Shown: positions 14,001 to 27,100 of the stretch, one piece after another | How the letters are laid out: every line of letters starts with the position of its first letter | Position numbering within the stretch: position 1 is the stretch's first letter | Source: Gambelia wislizenii | Taxonomy: Eukaryota > Chordata > Lepidosauria > Squamata > Crotaphytidae | Reading direction: 5' to 3' | Length of the DNA: 64,000 nucleotides | NCBI GenBank assembly: GCA_030847615.1 | Contig: JAUMIR010000001.1 | Location: 256,745,187-256,809,186 of the forward strand | The notes under the pieces: model-generated | What the model was told of the DNA's origin: nothing | The model's database searches: none | What the model saw: the letters and a program-made list of their open reading frames with translations, nothing else | Made by a program: the position numbers and the translations under genes

Positions 14001-17000
14001 TGCGTAGGTCATCCACCAAGGCAACCAAAGCTGTCTCTGTCTCATAGCCAGGCATGCAGCCAGACTGAAATGGATCTAGATAATCCATTTCATCCAGAAA
14101 TGCCTGGAGCTGGGAGGCTACCACACCCTGCAGCACCTTGTCCAAAAAGGAGACATTGGAGACTGGCCAATAGTTCTCCAGTGTGGTGGTATCCAGGGAG
14201 GAATTTTTCCAATATTGGCTTCACCACAGCTTAATTAGGCAAACTGGAAGCCTGCCTTGCTGTAGTGAAGCATTCATTACTTCTCTTACCCATTCTACCA
14301 GTCCCTCTTGGGTTGCTTTCAACACCAAGGATGAGCGGTATGGGCCCAGTATGCACATGGTGGCTCTCACCTCTTCAAGGATACTGTCCTCATAATCAGG
14401 TTACACAAATTGAAAAATTTGTCTTTTAATCATGTATATGTCTCCAGAAACATAGAACTGCTAAAGAAAATATTTTATAACTGCTGCTAACTGAAACTGA
14501 CACAATAATTCCACACTTAAAAAAAAAAAAGCTACACCCCAATACTGTCAAGAAACACACAGGTTCTTATTGATGGATCCTTAGTGTTTGATTATGAAAT
14601 TAAAATATCCTTGCATTTTGCCATATAAACATAGGGAGAATCATGCTAGATCAGATCACTCTGTTCCCTACAATGCCCAGTTATGTGCTCATGTGAAATT
14701 CACAAGCTGAACAAACATGCAAAAGCAAGCTTTCCCCAAGGAAAAGCCTGTTTCAAAACTTGAAATGGATGAAATAATGGATATTTGTTTAGGTTTTTTC
14801 TTGCCACATTTTACTATAACATAATGTTATAAGCATTTTAATTCTTCAAAGTTTTCATCTGAGCCTAGAGAATTTTTTTTAAAAAAAACCCTATTGTGAT
14901 TCTTTAGGAATCCCATTGTGTTCAAACCTGTATACGTGTAACTCAAGGACAGTCTGTTTGATTTCATTTCAATAGCATTTATTAGTTCCAAGTAATTAGG
15001 TATAGACTTGAATATCTAGAAACAGTAGAAAATCTTCATTTTTTCCTCTGCAGCTTTTGTACTGATTTACCTTCAAGAATATGCTCCGCCATAGCAAATC
15101 CTTCTTGAACATTTCCTTGCTCTATTTTTCTTTCTGGACTGAAGAATGACTTGTGTTCTATTGCTTCCTGCAGTTGCAGTTGAAAAAAATAACAATTATA
15201 AACATGTCTTTGGAATCATCCTTTGGATACTTGTACACTTTGGTAAGCTACTCTAGGAAAGGTGGCACATAGCCTGATAGCATCACTCTATCCCTACTGT
15301 TGAAAATATTCTGTGGAATCTGGCAGCTTTTTAAAATGTCATCCTTAGCTTTTCACACAGGCACCATAGGAATTACCTCAATAGTCAGAACAACCGGTTC
15401 CAGATCTTTGTATTTTATTTTAACTTTTGAAGTTGCACGTTTTGCATGAGCAGCTGAGTCAGCAATCACAGCGCAGATTATCTGACCCACACAGGTTACC
15501 TGCAAAATATTCAAAACATTATACACACACACATTAAAAGAGAGAGAAAAATATTTGCGTGAATCTAGAAAGTATGTTATGCATGCAAATTAGTAAGATA
15601 CTGTGCAAGAAAACTGCAGAGACATTTCCCTTTGCTAGATGAAAACATCTAGCAACCGCAAGTATGTATATGTATTTTTCTTCTTACTGAATATATTATG
15701 ACTGTGGGGCGTACACATAATAATGTAAATCAAAGCTAACTAACAGTGGACATGGTGCATATAAAGTCTAGAACTTTTAGGTTCTATTTATATTAGAGGG
15801 AGGGACACACAACCTGAACCCCACACAAATTCAACATTAATCCCAGGTAAGTGTACATGGGAGTGAAGCCTTAAACACATGCTTAACTACAGGAGGTTGA
15901 AATCAGTGGGATTTAAGTCCTTGCCTTTGACTTGATGACATCAATTATAAATTATAATTTATAAATTCACTGCATATTTGTACATAGTTATGAATTTTGC
16001 CTCTACTACTAAGTTTTACACTAAATGAAACATTTGTATAGCCAGGTTATGGACTACAGTATAATCTTATGTACACAAGTAATGCTGTTTCACTCAGAGC
16101 ATTGGGGGGGGGGAAGTGGATTAAAATTCCCAGAATGCCCAAACCAGTGTGGTCAGTGCCCATGCTGGCTAGGAGATCTTGGGGCCCTGTAGCTAAAAAA
16201 AAGCAACTTTTCCAAATTTTGCTCTCACTGTTGAGTGTAGGAAGCAGACAACTCCTGCAAATTCATGGAGCCATTTCTGAAGAAGCTGCCAGTAAGATTC
16301 TACAGCTACCATATCATACTGTTAATTTATTTATTAAACAAATGTGGTTGCCTATGTACTTTCTCAAAAAGCAAACACATATTTTTGCTTATAAATGTAT
16401 TTATAAACCATATATAAACAATACCTTATCCATCACAAACAAACTCTCTGGTTCGGTGATGCAACAGAATTCATTTCTACCTGGAACATCTTTCACTGTT
16501 ATCACGTCAGTCACTCCAGGCAACTGAAGAGCCTCTGATACATCAATTGATCTGAGAAGCAAAAGGCAAATCATCAAATAAAAATCATACACAGTCTTTG
16601 TAGATAATTTTTTTTCTACCATCCCAACAATATTTTACCTAGGTTACATTGTAAAACTATTAGGGGTGCAGGGTTCTCATGTAACCAGCGGTGAACATTC
16701 TATAAGCTAAACAGAAGGGCTTAACTAATTAGGATTTTGAACTAAAAATTTCAATTACAGAAATATTAGTTGAAGAAGCAATTAAAATAAAAAGATTGCC
16801 AGTATGGCTAGAACATTTTTTTCTACAAAGTTTAAACTCCCCATCCAGATCAGGGAAGGTATAGTAGGCATATGTACTAGGAAGCAAGATTTACAGAATT
16901 AATCCCTAACTGACGGGGCATCACACATGCAAGTGTGTACAGGGATCCCCCTCTTTTTGATGGCTTGTTTTTCAATGTTGGTGCTGTCAACCCCAGTCTG

Positions 17001-20000
17001 CTCTTTTGACCACTGCTGCTTCTCCCCCCCCCCACCTTAGTCAACTCAGCAGGCTTCCCCCCCCCCTCTACTTGACATACCGTAGGTTTTTTTTTCCTCT
17101 TGGTTTGCTTAGCACCATCTAGTGTTCAGTCTTGCATTTGCTTTTTAACTAGTTCCACGTTTGGACAGTGCCCTGGTTCCCTAACCCATCAAATAAATGG
17201 GGAATGCCTGGACAGTCCATTCAGTGTCCAAACCAGATCCAGTCACCAGGGCTGTCTATATGTGTGTGGCCTTCTGAAATATTAAATCCCAAGAATCTGC
17301 TGGTTGGAAAGGGGTCAGGACTGGATTTAGGCCAGCACAGGTGTTGCTGACTGGCATAAATGTAACTTCTTTTATTGGTTGGATGAGGGACAAAAATCAT
17401 ACTAGATTTTCATCAGAAAATCATAAGTGTTTGACATAATGACATAAAGAAGGAAACATGGAAAAAATACTAATTTGGGCAATTACCAATGAAAATACTA
17501 AGATATGAACCATAGTTTCATCAGGAATCCATAAATGTTTAATTTAATGGCAGAAAAGGGGCAGAGGACACCAAAAAGAAAATGCACTGGCTAATTGAGG
17601 ATTCATCCAAGAAAATATCAAGATATACAAGACATACAAGACTAGATGAACAAGCTCTAAAGCAAGCATCTAAAAATGTTTCATTTTCTTTGTTAGTTTT
17701 ATTTTGGAAAGTTTTTTTAAAAGCTTTTAAAATGTTTGTGAATTGGCACATGACACTAGCAGCATGGTTCTTTCGAAATTGGCACTTGGTTGCTTGCTGC
17801 TTTTCAGGCCCAGTGCCATATCAAATATGTCTCTGCACTCACACAACTTCTGCATGGGCTCTTGAACTTGTTACTAAGGCCAAAAAGAGTTCATTTTCCA
17901 CGGTGGGCATATCATCACAATAGAGAGCTTCCCCAGTGGCATGCTTAACACCTGCATAATGCATAATGGGACACCCGACTGTGTCATGCGGCAACTGTGC
18001 AGGGTCGACATCCTGTTTAATAAAACAAAACACAAATAAAGCCATGGCATCTTTAATTAGCAACCCGAAACCTTTACAGACCATACACTTATGAAATGAA
18101 TAATCTCCTTATTATACAAAGAAAGCACAAAGCCACCAGCCAACAATATGCCCAAGTATTTCTGAATGGGCCAATGCCTACAAAAGTTCATGACAAATAC
18201 ACAACTAAGCTTTTAAGGCACATTAAGCTTCTTGTATTCTTACAAGGAGATACAGTCGTCCCTCCACTTTCACGGATTTGATTATTTACAGGTTTGTCTG
18301 GAAGGGGGCAGGAAGAAGGGACAAACCAAAAGAGAGGGGGGCTGACAGAAGGACAGCTAGGTGAGCCAGCGAGGGAGGGAAGCCATTCATCCTGAGGATG
18401 GAGAGCAAGTGGGTGTCCGGATCCAGGTTGCAGGAGATGACACCGACGGCCCTCTGTCACTGCTGCCACCGCGACTACTAAATGGCACCCTGCTGGACAA
18501 CTGTTCCAGCCAGCCTCCGCCTCCTCCTAGCCTCTGCCCTCCTGCCAGGTAAGCCCACATCTTGGATACCTTGTAGCCAGCCAGCCAGCCCCCAGTCCCT
18601 CTCTCCTGGCAGCCAGCCTGGAGGTGGCGGTAGCAGCGGCATTCAGCAGAGGAGGGAGGGAAGGGGCTCTGCTCCCTGCATGCCCCTCATGGCCTCCCCG
18701 CCTCTTGCCCTGGCTGCCCTCCACACGCACCCTGGCTGCAGAATAAGGCATTGTACTTACTGGAAATATACATTCTGGGATGCCAGGAGGAACAATCCAC
18801 TCCATAGTCAGGTTGGCACGTGGGATTAACCCAGTACTAGTGGACTGACCCTCCATGCCATCCTGAGAATAAAGAGGCAGGGAGGGCAGGCAGGTAGAGT
18901 AAGAGAAAGTGAGGACAAGTGAGCCCCTGGAAGACCACGGTGGCAGCAGTGGCAACACTTGGCAGATGGAGGGAAGGGGTTATGTTCCCCCTTGTGGCCT
19001 CCCTGTCACTTGCCCCAGCCTCCTTATGGCTCTTTCTCTCTGCTGCACCCAGTGCCTCCACATGCACCTCAGCTGTGGGAGAAAGAGGCAGTGCAGTCAG
19101 GCAGAGATAGAGGCAGAGAGGCTAGGTAGCCAGAGGAAGAGACAAGGAGGGTGAGCGAGTCCCCCCCCCAGGGACCATGGCAGCGGCAGTAGCGGTGCTT
19201 GGCAGGGGAGGGGGAAAGTGGCTTTGTGGCCTCCCTGAGGCTTGCCCCAGCTGTCCTCTAAGGCTCCTTTTCTCCACTGCACCTTGCACTTCCATGTGTG
19301 TTCCAGCTATGGAAGAAAGAGACAAAGAGGGCGAGCAAACACCCCCCCCCCGGGACCATGGTAGTGCTACCCTGTCTCCCCTCCCTGGCCTCTCAAGAGG
19401 GTCCCAGAGACATTTTTGGTTTTCCCACTTTTGTGGAGGTGCTGTGTCCCTAACCCCATGAATGTGCAGGGCCAACTGTAGTGTGATTTTTGCAGGGCTT
19501 ATTTCACTCTAAGTGTTCATAGGACTTGCAATTCAACAGAATGGAACACCAATATTGTCTTTCAATTTAAATGTGAAATTTCACAGGCATTCCTAATTCC
19601 AGCTGTGTTCTCACAAGGACAAAGGTGGTTCCTAATTTGCCAACAAATATTAATCTGGGATAGTATCAGTACTTTGTCTATTGTCTTTCTTCATCTCTCT
19701 CTCCCTCAGAGTATGTGTGTGATCAAAATTATTCCTGAGTTTTTGCAGAAGAGACAAATCTTCCCCTTTTGCTTCTGAGCTTGTTACCTGCTCAGCTGAG
19801 TATGGCACAGCTTAACAAAAGTATGGCACATCTTAACATTGGGCCTTCATGCAGCCTCTGTTGGGTTGATCAGCACCAGATTTTGGCCTTGTGGATGGTA
19901 GCTAGTGTGTAAAATGAATGACAGAGATATACAGGCCCCAGGACTATTCTATCAATTTCTTTAGCCCCCTCCCCCAAGCAGAACTCCTGTACTATGTTTC

Positions 20001-23000
20001 TATAAACTTTCAAAGACCTTGGAAGTCCCAAGAAGCAACTTGTGTGATGGAACAAACAATAGTGGCCATGATCCAGCTCCTCTATAACTTCTGGCGCAAG
20101 TAGCTCAGGTGGAACACTGGGCTGCTAGATGTATTCAGGAGAGAGTCAAAGATTCTGGCTATGATTTATCATATGCACAACGTCACTGACCTGGTACTTT
20201 TGGGAACCTTGAGGTAGCATGGTATGGAACTCCTTCAGACTGCTCGTATATTTCATTGGTATAGCCTGATACCTAGATGGATGCTGAAAAATCAATGTTA
20301 TTTATGACTTATCCCTTTTTATTTAACACTTATCCCATTAGTATCTTGCCCTCCTCCCAAGGTGCTCAGGGTAGCACCTCATAACATCCATGTGAGCTGA
20401 GTTAGTTTAAAAGAATATAGTTTTTCCTGTGAGGCAGCCAGGGAACTCTGCTGCTGAGTAGGGTTTTCATCATCTCCATTCCCATATTCCAAATGCAGCT
20501 GTCTAAACTCTGCACCACACTGGGTCTTAAAAACATAGGGGTGGGGGTGGGGAAGCACTTCAGCCAGAGGGCTCTCAGCATTCTGTAATTGCTTTGCTGT
20601 TGCTCTTTCCCACCACATAATCTGCCATTTTCTGTTCATAGCAGGAAAGAGCTTTCCTCCCTGTTTCTCCCAATGCCTCACAGCTGTTTATTAGTCTTTT
20701 CTGAAAGGTGTTCCTCCTCCCAGTAACATCACATGGGGCTCTGCTTAACCATTAGAAAATAATTACATAGTTGCTCAGCTCAAAACTTTATCAGTGACTT
20801 TTGTACCCTGAGACTTATAGAAAATTACCATTTGGTTTAATCGTTGCAGTGTTTGTAAATAGAATTTAAATATGAAACTGATAACCAGAGTTTGTTTGTA
20901 TTCTGTCATTCCTTCTGGAATTGGCTGAAGGACAGAAATCTCCTCAGAGACTAGCCTGCAAGCTTCTTCAAGGATATGTTCATTCCAGTTCCTGTAAGAG
21001 GGGAAATGTACTGATGATGCAGAATTCGGACAGTATTTTAGGACTTCTTGCAGAAGAACTTCACACTTTCCCCCAAGCAGTAACATTCAAAAACTGAGAT
21101 ATGCTAACGTGATTTAAAGCCAGAGCCACAGATGTACATAATATAAAATGTAACACCTGCGAACAGTTTCATAGCTTTTAACATTATTAACAACATAATT
21201 TGTTTTACTAAATGAAGAAAAAAGAAAAAAATGTCATTTCAAAGTGGCAAAAGAGCATGTGGAACAAAAGTATATATTTCAGCACTGAGATGATAATTTC
21301 ATGTTTTCCAGGACTGGAACGAAAAATGTTATACAGCAGGGGTAGGCAAATGCCAAGGGTAGGGGATTGCACTGACTCCCCAGTGCATCTTGAAGGGTAG
21401 CATTCTCTCACAGTGAAAATATTTCCTAGGGCTATATTGTGTGATGCTTCTAATCCAGCCCTTACAGGCTACCTATGATATAAGTTGCTTTCTTTTAGAA
21501 AGGAAAATATATATGGACAGGACAGCATGGCATAAAAAGGGAAACATCTACGTGGCTTTTGAAGAAAGGATCTATCAGAAAGTACTACTATCAGTAATTC
21601 AGTCTGACCATTCCTGCAAAAAAGACAGGAATTCTGTATTCCAATGCAAACTACATCACATTTATTCCACTCTGGATGCTCTGTTAGAACCAGCTTTTAA
21701 GGTCACTTCAAGGGTGACCACTTTCCTTCATGGACTAGTACTTTACATAAGTAGAGCCTACAGAAATGACAAATGAATGGTGAATGAGTCGACCAGAATC
21801 CAGAAACAGGCAAAGATGATACATAAATTAAATCACCTCCATCGCCTATAAAAATATTTGATTCTAATAAAGCCAATGGCTCTATGAAAGCAAACAAGAG
21901 GGCATAGTTCCCTGTGGAACTGCCTGAAATAACACTGACACATGCATTTGGTTTTAAAGAAATTCATCCTTTACCTCCCTGTAAGCAACTGACAAGATTT
22001 CTTTGCACAGACTGTGGTAGAAGCAATGCCTCCATAAAAAATGCTGATGTCTGCAATAATATCTGTGCCTGGATTAAAGGAGACTCTCATTCCAGCATTC
22101 ACAATAGGCAGAGCATTTTCCTGGCGTTGGGCCTGTCGGAATGCTGAAACAAACTCGCCCTGAAAGAAATTGAAGGCTTACAAATCATTACTTTCAACCA
22201 CATCAGCAATTCCTTCAGGGTTTAAACAGTTCCAGTTACTGCAACATGTTATCAAACTTAATGTTCATTTTTATAAGCACATTAACACTGCAAGAGAAGA
22301 CCAGCACCATTCCTAAAGACATTTACAAACAGCTCACAAAGTACAGCTTTGCATGTTACAAGGAAGGTACAACAAAAGGTTCACAGATTTTCTATCTAAT
22401 GTGGAATATCAATGTAATAAATAATCCTAAACCCTTGCTTATAAATAAGTATGTAAGTATTTGAAGGCATCCAAGTTGAATCACAGCCATATAACACCAA
22501 TTAACTGCCCAGAACCACAGTTAGTTGTGACTCCTTAGGCTACCAGACAGAAAAAGCAATAGTCCCAACCCACTGCTTACTTCAAGCTCAGCAACCTGTT
22601 GAATTACTGCCTGTTATGCAGATATGAAGAGCTCTAGAGAACAGAAAATCAAGACTGACTAAACCAGAAGTGGGCAACTTCTGAGTCTCTGTTGGCTTTG
22701 GGTGTGCATATGCATGTACATTGGGGAGCTGACAACTTTAATTGGGGAGCCCAAGGGCCACAATTTCCCAACCTGGTTTAAGTCAAACGCAAAAGGGAAA
22801 CCTGTTCAAATTTCACGATGTTCCCGTCATTAGAGCAAAGTTTCACAGATTCAAATATGAGATAATCCAAGGAAGGCATTACAGATAAAGCAAGGGAAAG
22901 TGTGAGGTCTGGAGGCAACTTGGATGGAGAATCATGGCAGTATGGAAGAGAGATGGATGGGTAGAAGGAATACTCTACCTGGAAGGATTGAGGGTCTTGG

Positions 23001-24101
23001 TGGAAGCCCTGCAACTGGATTATACTGTAAATCATGTGAAAGCATTCTACTCCGGCATGTACAGGAAACTAGTTATCTTTTGTAAACTGCCTTGGGGGAG
23101 CTATGCTCTGAAAGGTAACACGTGACTACTTTAAATAAATGAATAAATGTTTACAGTTTGTTGTCCATTCTGGAGTACTTTAATAACACAGAAAAAAAAA
23201 AAAAAAGCCCAAACATAGTGGCCCTTACCGTCTTTGAGTAAGGAATGTAAACAGACACTAAAATCTCATCTGCTTCAAGCAAAGCATTTTTATTCCCAGT
23301 CAAAAATTCTTCATTTAAAGGAATCTGCCGGGTTCCACCTGCAGGATAAATTACTCCAATAAAAGATGCAGCTTATCATTTCATATTTGAGATGTTTGTT
23401 TATATTTACATATAATTCTGTAAATTATATCAATTATTTGAGATATTTGTTTATCTTTACATAGAATTACAGGACAAGTTAAAATAAATAATTTGCACAT
23501 TCTTGAAAAAAACCAAAACCCAACAGTGCCTTTGAGATATGCTGCCAAGGAAGAAGAGAATAGCATGAGATACTTTGCACAATTTCTGCTCAAAAATATT
23601 GTGTTTGTGCACAAAACACATTTTCTGTGCAGCCAAAATACACTGCATACTAGCTGTACCCAGTGTAACATATGCTGTTAAAAAACTCCCCCCAAAATGC
23701 CCAGTAGACCTCAGAACGACCCTGTAAGGTAGGCCAGTGGATTTTTAAATTCCTCCTCTCCCTTCTCAGCATTCCACACTTTTCCCAGAATTGCTAAGGG
23801 TGACTGCCACCAGTTGCCTGGGTCCATCTGGGTCCTGTTGCAGCGGCAGCAGCAGAGGTATCCTGTTGCCAGTTGATTGTCTGGGTCCCATTGCAGTGGC
23901 AGCAGCAGCATCCTGCTGCCACCGCTGCAAGTTGACTGCCTAGGTCCCATCACAGGTGGCCCGTCACTGTCACAAACACTAGTTGACTGTCTAGTGGCAG
24001 GAGTGGATTGTGAAGTGGAGAGGGAATTTGCATGTGGGTGGTGATTGGCTGGGTGTCTTTCTTAAGCAGCCAATCAGCACACTGGGAAAGGCAACATACC
24101 C

Positions 24102-24138
<37 letters not shown>

Positions 24139-27100
24139 CAAAAGAAATCCCAAAGTGAAAATAATGGTCAAAGATTACACAAACCCTATTGTGTTCTCAC
24201 ACAAGAGGGAGAAAATTACTGAAATTATTTGTTCTTGCATGCAGAAAGAAAAGAACTGAATACTGTATTTACATTCTTCTATAATAGATCAGACTTAGTA
24301 AGATTCACAGAAAATGATCTGAGGACACCTGATGTTGACTGATTTTTTTGTAGCTCAGCAAATGTCAGCTGTGTCAGTACTCACGTATTGATGCCAGATC
24401 GAGAACACAGCCGCCAGCAGCAAGAATAGGATTTAGATCAGATGATGTATGTCGGCTGATGATGTTACCTCCTAAACACTAAAGAGAGACATTTCACTTA
24501 TATGATCAAAATAACTCAGTATCTATCCAGGAAACTGACAACAGCCATGTAATGCCCACAGATAAAATGGATTGTATCATGGAATTGAGCATTCAAAGAA
24601 AATGCCAGATTATTGATGCTTTTAAAATATATTCACTTAGGTGTCAAAAGGAATGCTGGATTTAAACCTCCTAACAAAAAGAAAATTGGATCAATAACTG
24701 GTGAATGTCATAAAGAGCATTAATAATAATATCTATTGGTATGGAAGAAAAAACGGTAAGGATAAGACAGGAAAGCAGTTTCTTTATTATACTTTGGGAA
24801 GAGGAGGTGTGGTAGGGGAATTAATATTCTTGAAAAGAATCATAGTAAAGAATTTATGTTAACTTTTGAAATTAGTTAATAGAAAAATTGTTATGTTTAT
24901 GGTAATATTATGTGTTTTACTAAATAATTATTGATTGAATATTATAATGTATGATTATAAAATTAATAAAATTTAAAAAAATTAAAAAGGGAAGGGGAGG
25001 TGTGAGGAAGGGTAATTTAGAATGAAGAATGGATTTGGAATGTATTAATATTGATAAATTGTATATTTTTTAAAAAATTATTCACTTAACGCATTTTACC
25101 ACCAGTAACATACAGCCATGTTCCTGATCTGTTGTCCACCCAGACGTTTTAACTGTTGCAAGAGGGCATGGAAAATCTCTGTTTTCTCTCTTGGAAGCTC
25201 TGAGACAATGTTTGTCAAGATGTCTTTCATTAAGGACAAGCTGCAGGCTGCTCCTAGCCTTAACCCTGTGAAAACAAAGGGATTTTAAACATTAAAATGG
25301 AGATCTTTTCTAATCATAAAAATACACATCACTTTCTGAGAACTTAATTTGATGATTCACTGGGAAGTCTATGGAATTATTTAAGAAGCTTGGGGGGAGG
25401 GGGGAGAGGGGAACTTACCCCAGCCCTGTTCAGGTATTACATACCTGGTTAAATTCAACATATGAGGAGATGAGTGCCTAGCCCCACCTTCTCTATCATC
25501 AGTTTCCTCATGTTGATAGCAGTAAGTCTGAAGAGGAGGGATTCCTGTTTGCATGGATACACTCTACAAGAACAATAACCCTGATTTTCTACTGTTTTTC
25601 TTGCTCATGTTGAGAGACTCCATACAGACAGGAACCTCTTCTCTCTAGACTCTGCACTTTACATGTGAGAAAAGGGATGCTGGAGGGGCCAGGTGCTTCC
25701 ACTTTGCATGTTTAAACAACATGCTTCAGGGATGCTTGAACAGGGCTTGCTAGATGGGGAATCTCCAGTGCATACAAAATAGTCCTGGATCAATGTGAAG
25801 TCGAAGGCTTTCACAGCCGGCATCCATAGATTTTCCTTGGTTTTTTTCCGGGCTGTGAGGCCGTGTTCTGGAACAGTCCTGGATCAACTGGGCAGTCCAC
25901 AATCTGATAGAGATCATCAGAAATACTGTAGAGACAACGGAAGGGAAAATGCTCCTATTTCCCCTTATACAGTGGGATCTTCAGATTTGTCTAATGAAGT
26001 GTAACTTCTCATGATACAGCTCCTTGAGTTTTGCTGGTTGTGGTTGCTTCTGTGTCCACTCATTTCCATTCTTTTAAGGGGCTGTTTGTGATGATTTCTT
26101 GGATATGAACTAGAGTTCTTCTAATATTTTTTTAAACTGGGGCATGGTTTGCTAAGGTGGTACTCTGGTTTGAAGGGCAAATAATCGCTCTGATTTTTTT
26201 TTAGAGCTATAGTGCTATAGTGCAAAAGTGCCATTTTATTGATATACAATAACTTTAAAAAGTACAGTTGAACCCCTGTATCCACGGAACCAATATCCGC
26301 TATTTCAGTTATCTGTGGCACACAAAATAGGGACACATACCATAGAGTTGCGCTGCAAAATGCCTAGAGAGACATCCTCTCTAAGCATCTTCCAGGTCCT
26401 CCAATGCAACTCTATGGTATGTTTTTACCAGACATCCTTTATTTTAATAGGGTTCGCTGTTATCCGTGGTTTCGAGTATCTGTGGTTATGCCCGGGAACC
26501 GAACCCCTGTGGATATGGGGATCCAACTGTATTTTTAAAAAAGAAAGAAAAGGGAGTTAAGGATACTTTTTTGTTTCAGAATTAAAAAGAAACCCACTCA
26601 AAGATGGGAACAAAATGTTGCAGCTGGTACTGGGAACTGCTAGAAAATAGCCTGGGACAACAGAAACATTTGGATATTTTAAAAAAACTGAGAGATACAG
26701 CAACAAATACCACAACCTGCTGACACATTTGCCCCCTCTGAAGAAGCCCAGTGATATGTTTGGGCTTAATTTAAGTCTGGAAGCATCCACTGAACCCATT
26801 TTCAGTGCCAGGAATCCACCTCAAAATGTGAAGTTGTAACAAAGATGGCACTGCAGAGTCTGCTTCTCACAGTACTGAGCATCCTCCACCATCCACCTGC
26901 TCCTTTCCCTACCCTGTTCCCTACTGAATTAAAGAAAAGGTCTCTGAAGCAGAAAGCACGGTATCTTATCTTACTTCCCATGATTACTATCAACCCTGCA
27001 ATGTGAGTTATTTTACACTCATGTTTTTTTACTCTTTTTTACTCTTTGTGAACACAAATATAAAAATACAAAACTCACCAGTTTTTGAGAAAATAACAGT

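Noticed and set aside
18482..19475. Several 90-143 residue open frames on both strands
   Set aside because: All fall inside the family B MITE at 18253-19478 and follow its GC-rich repeats.
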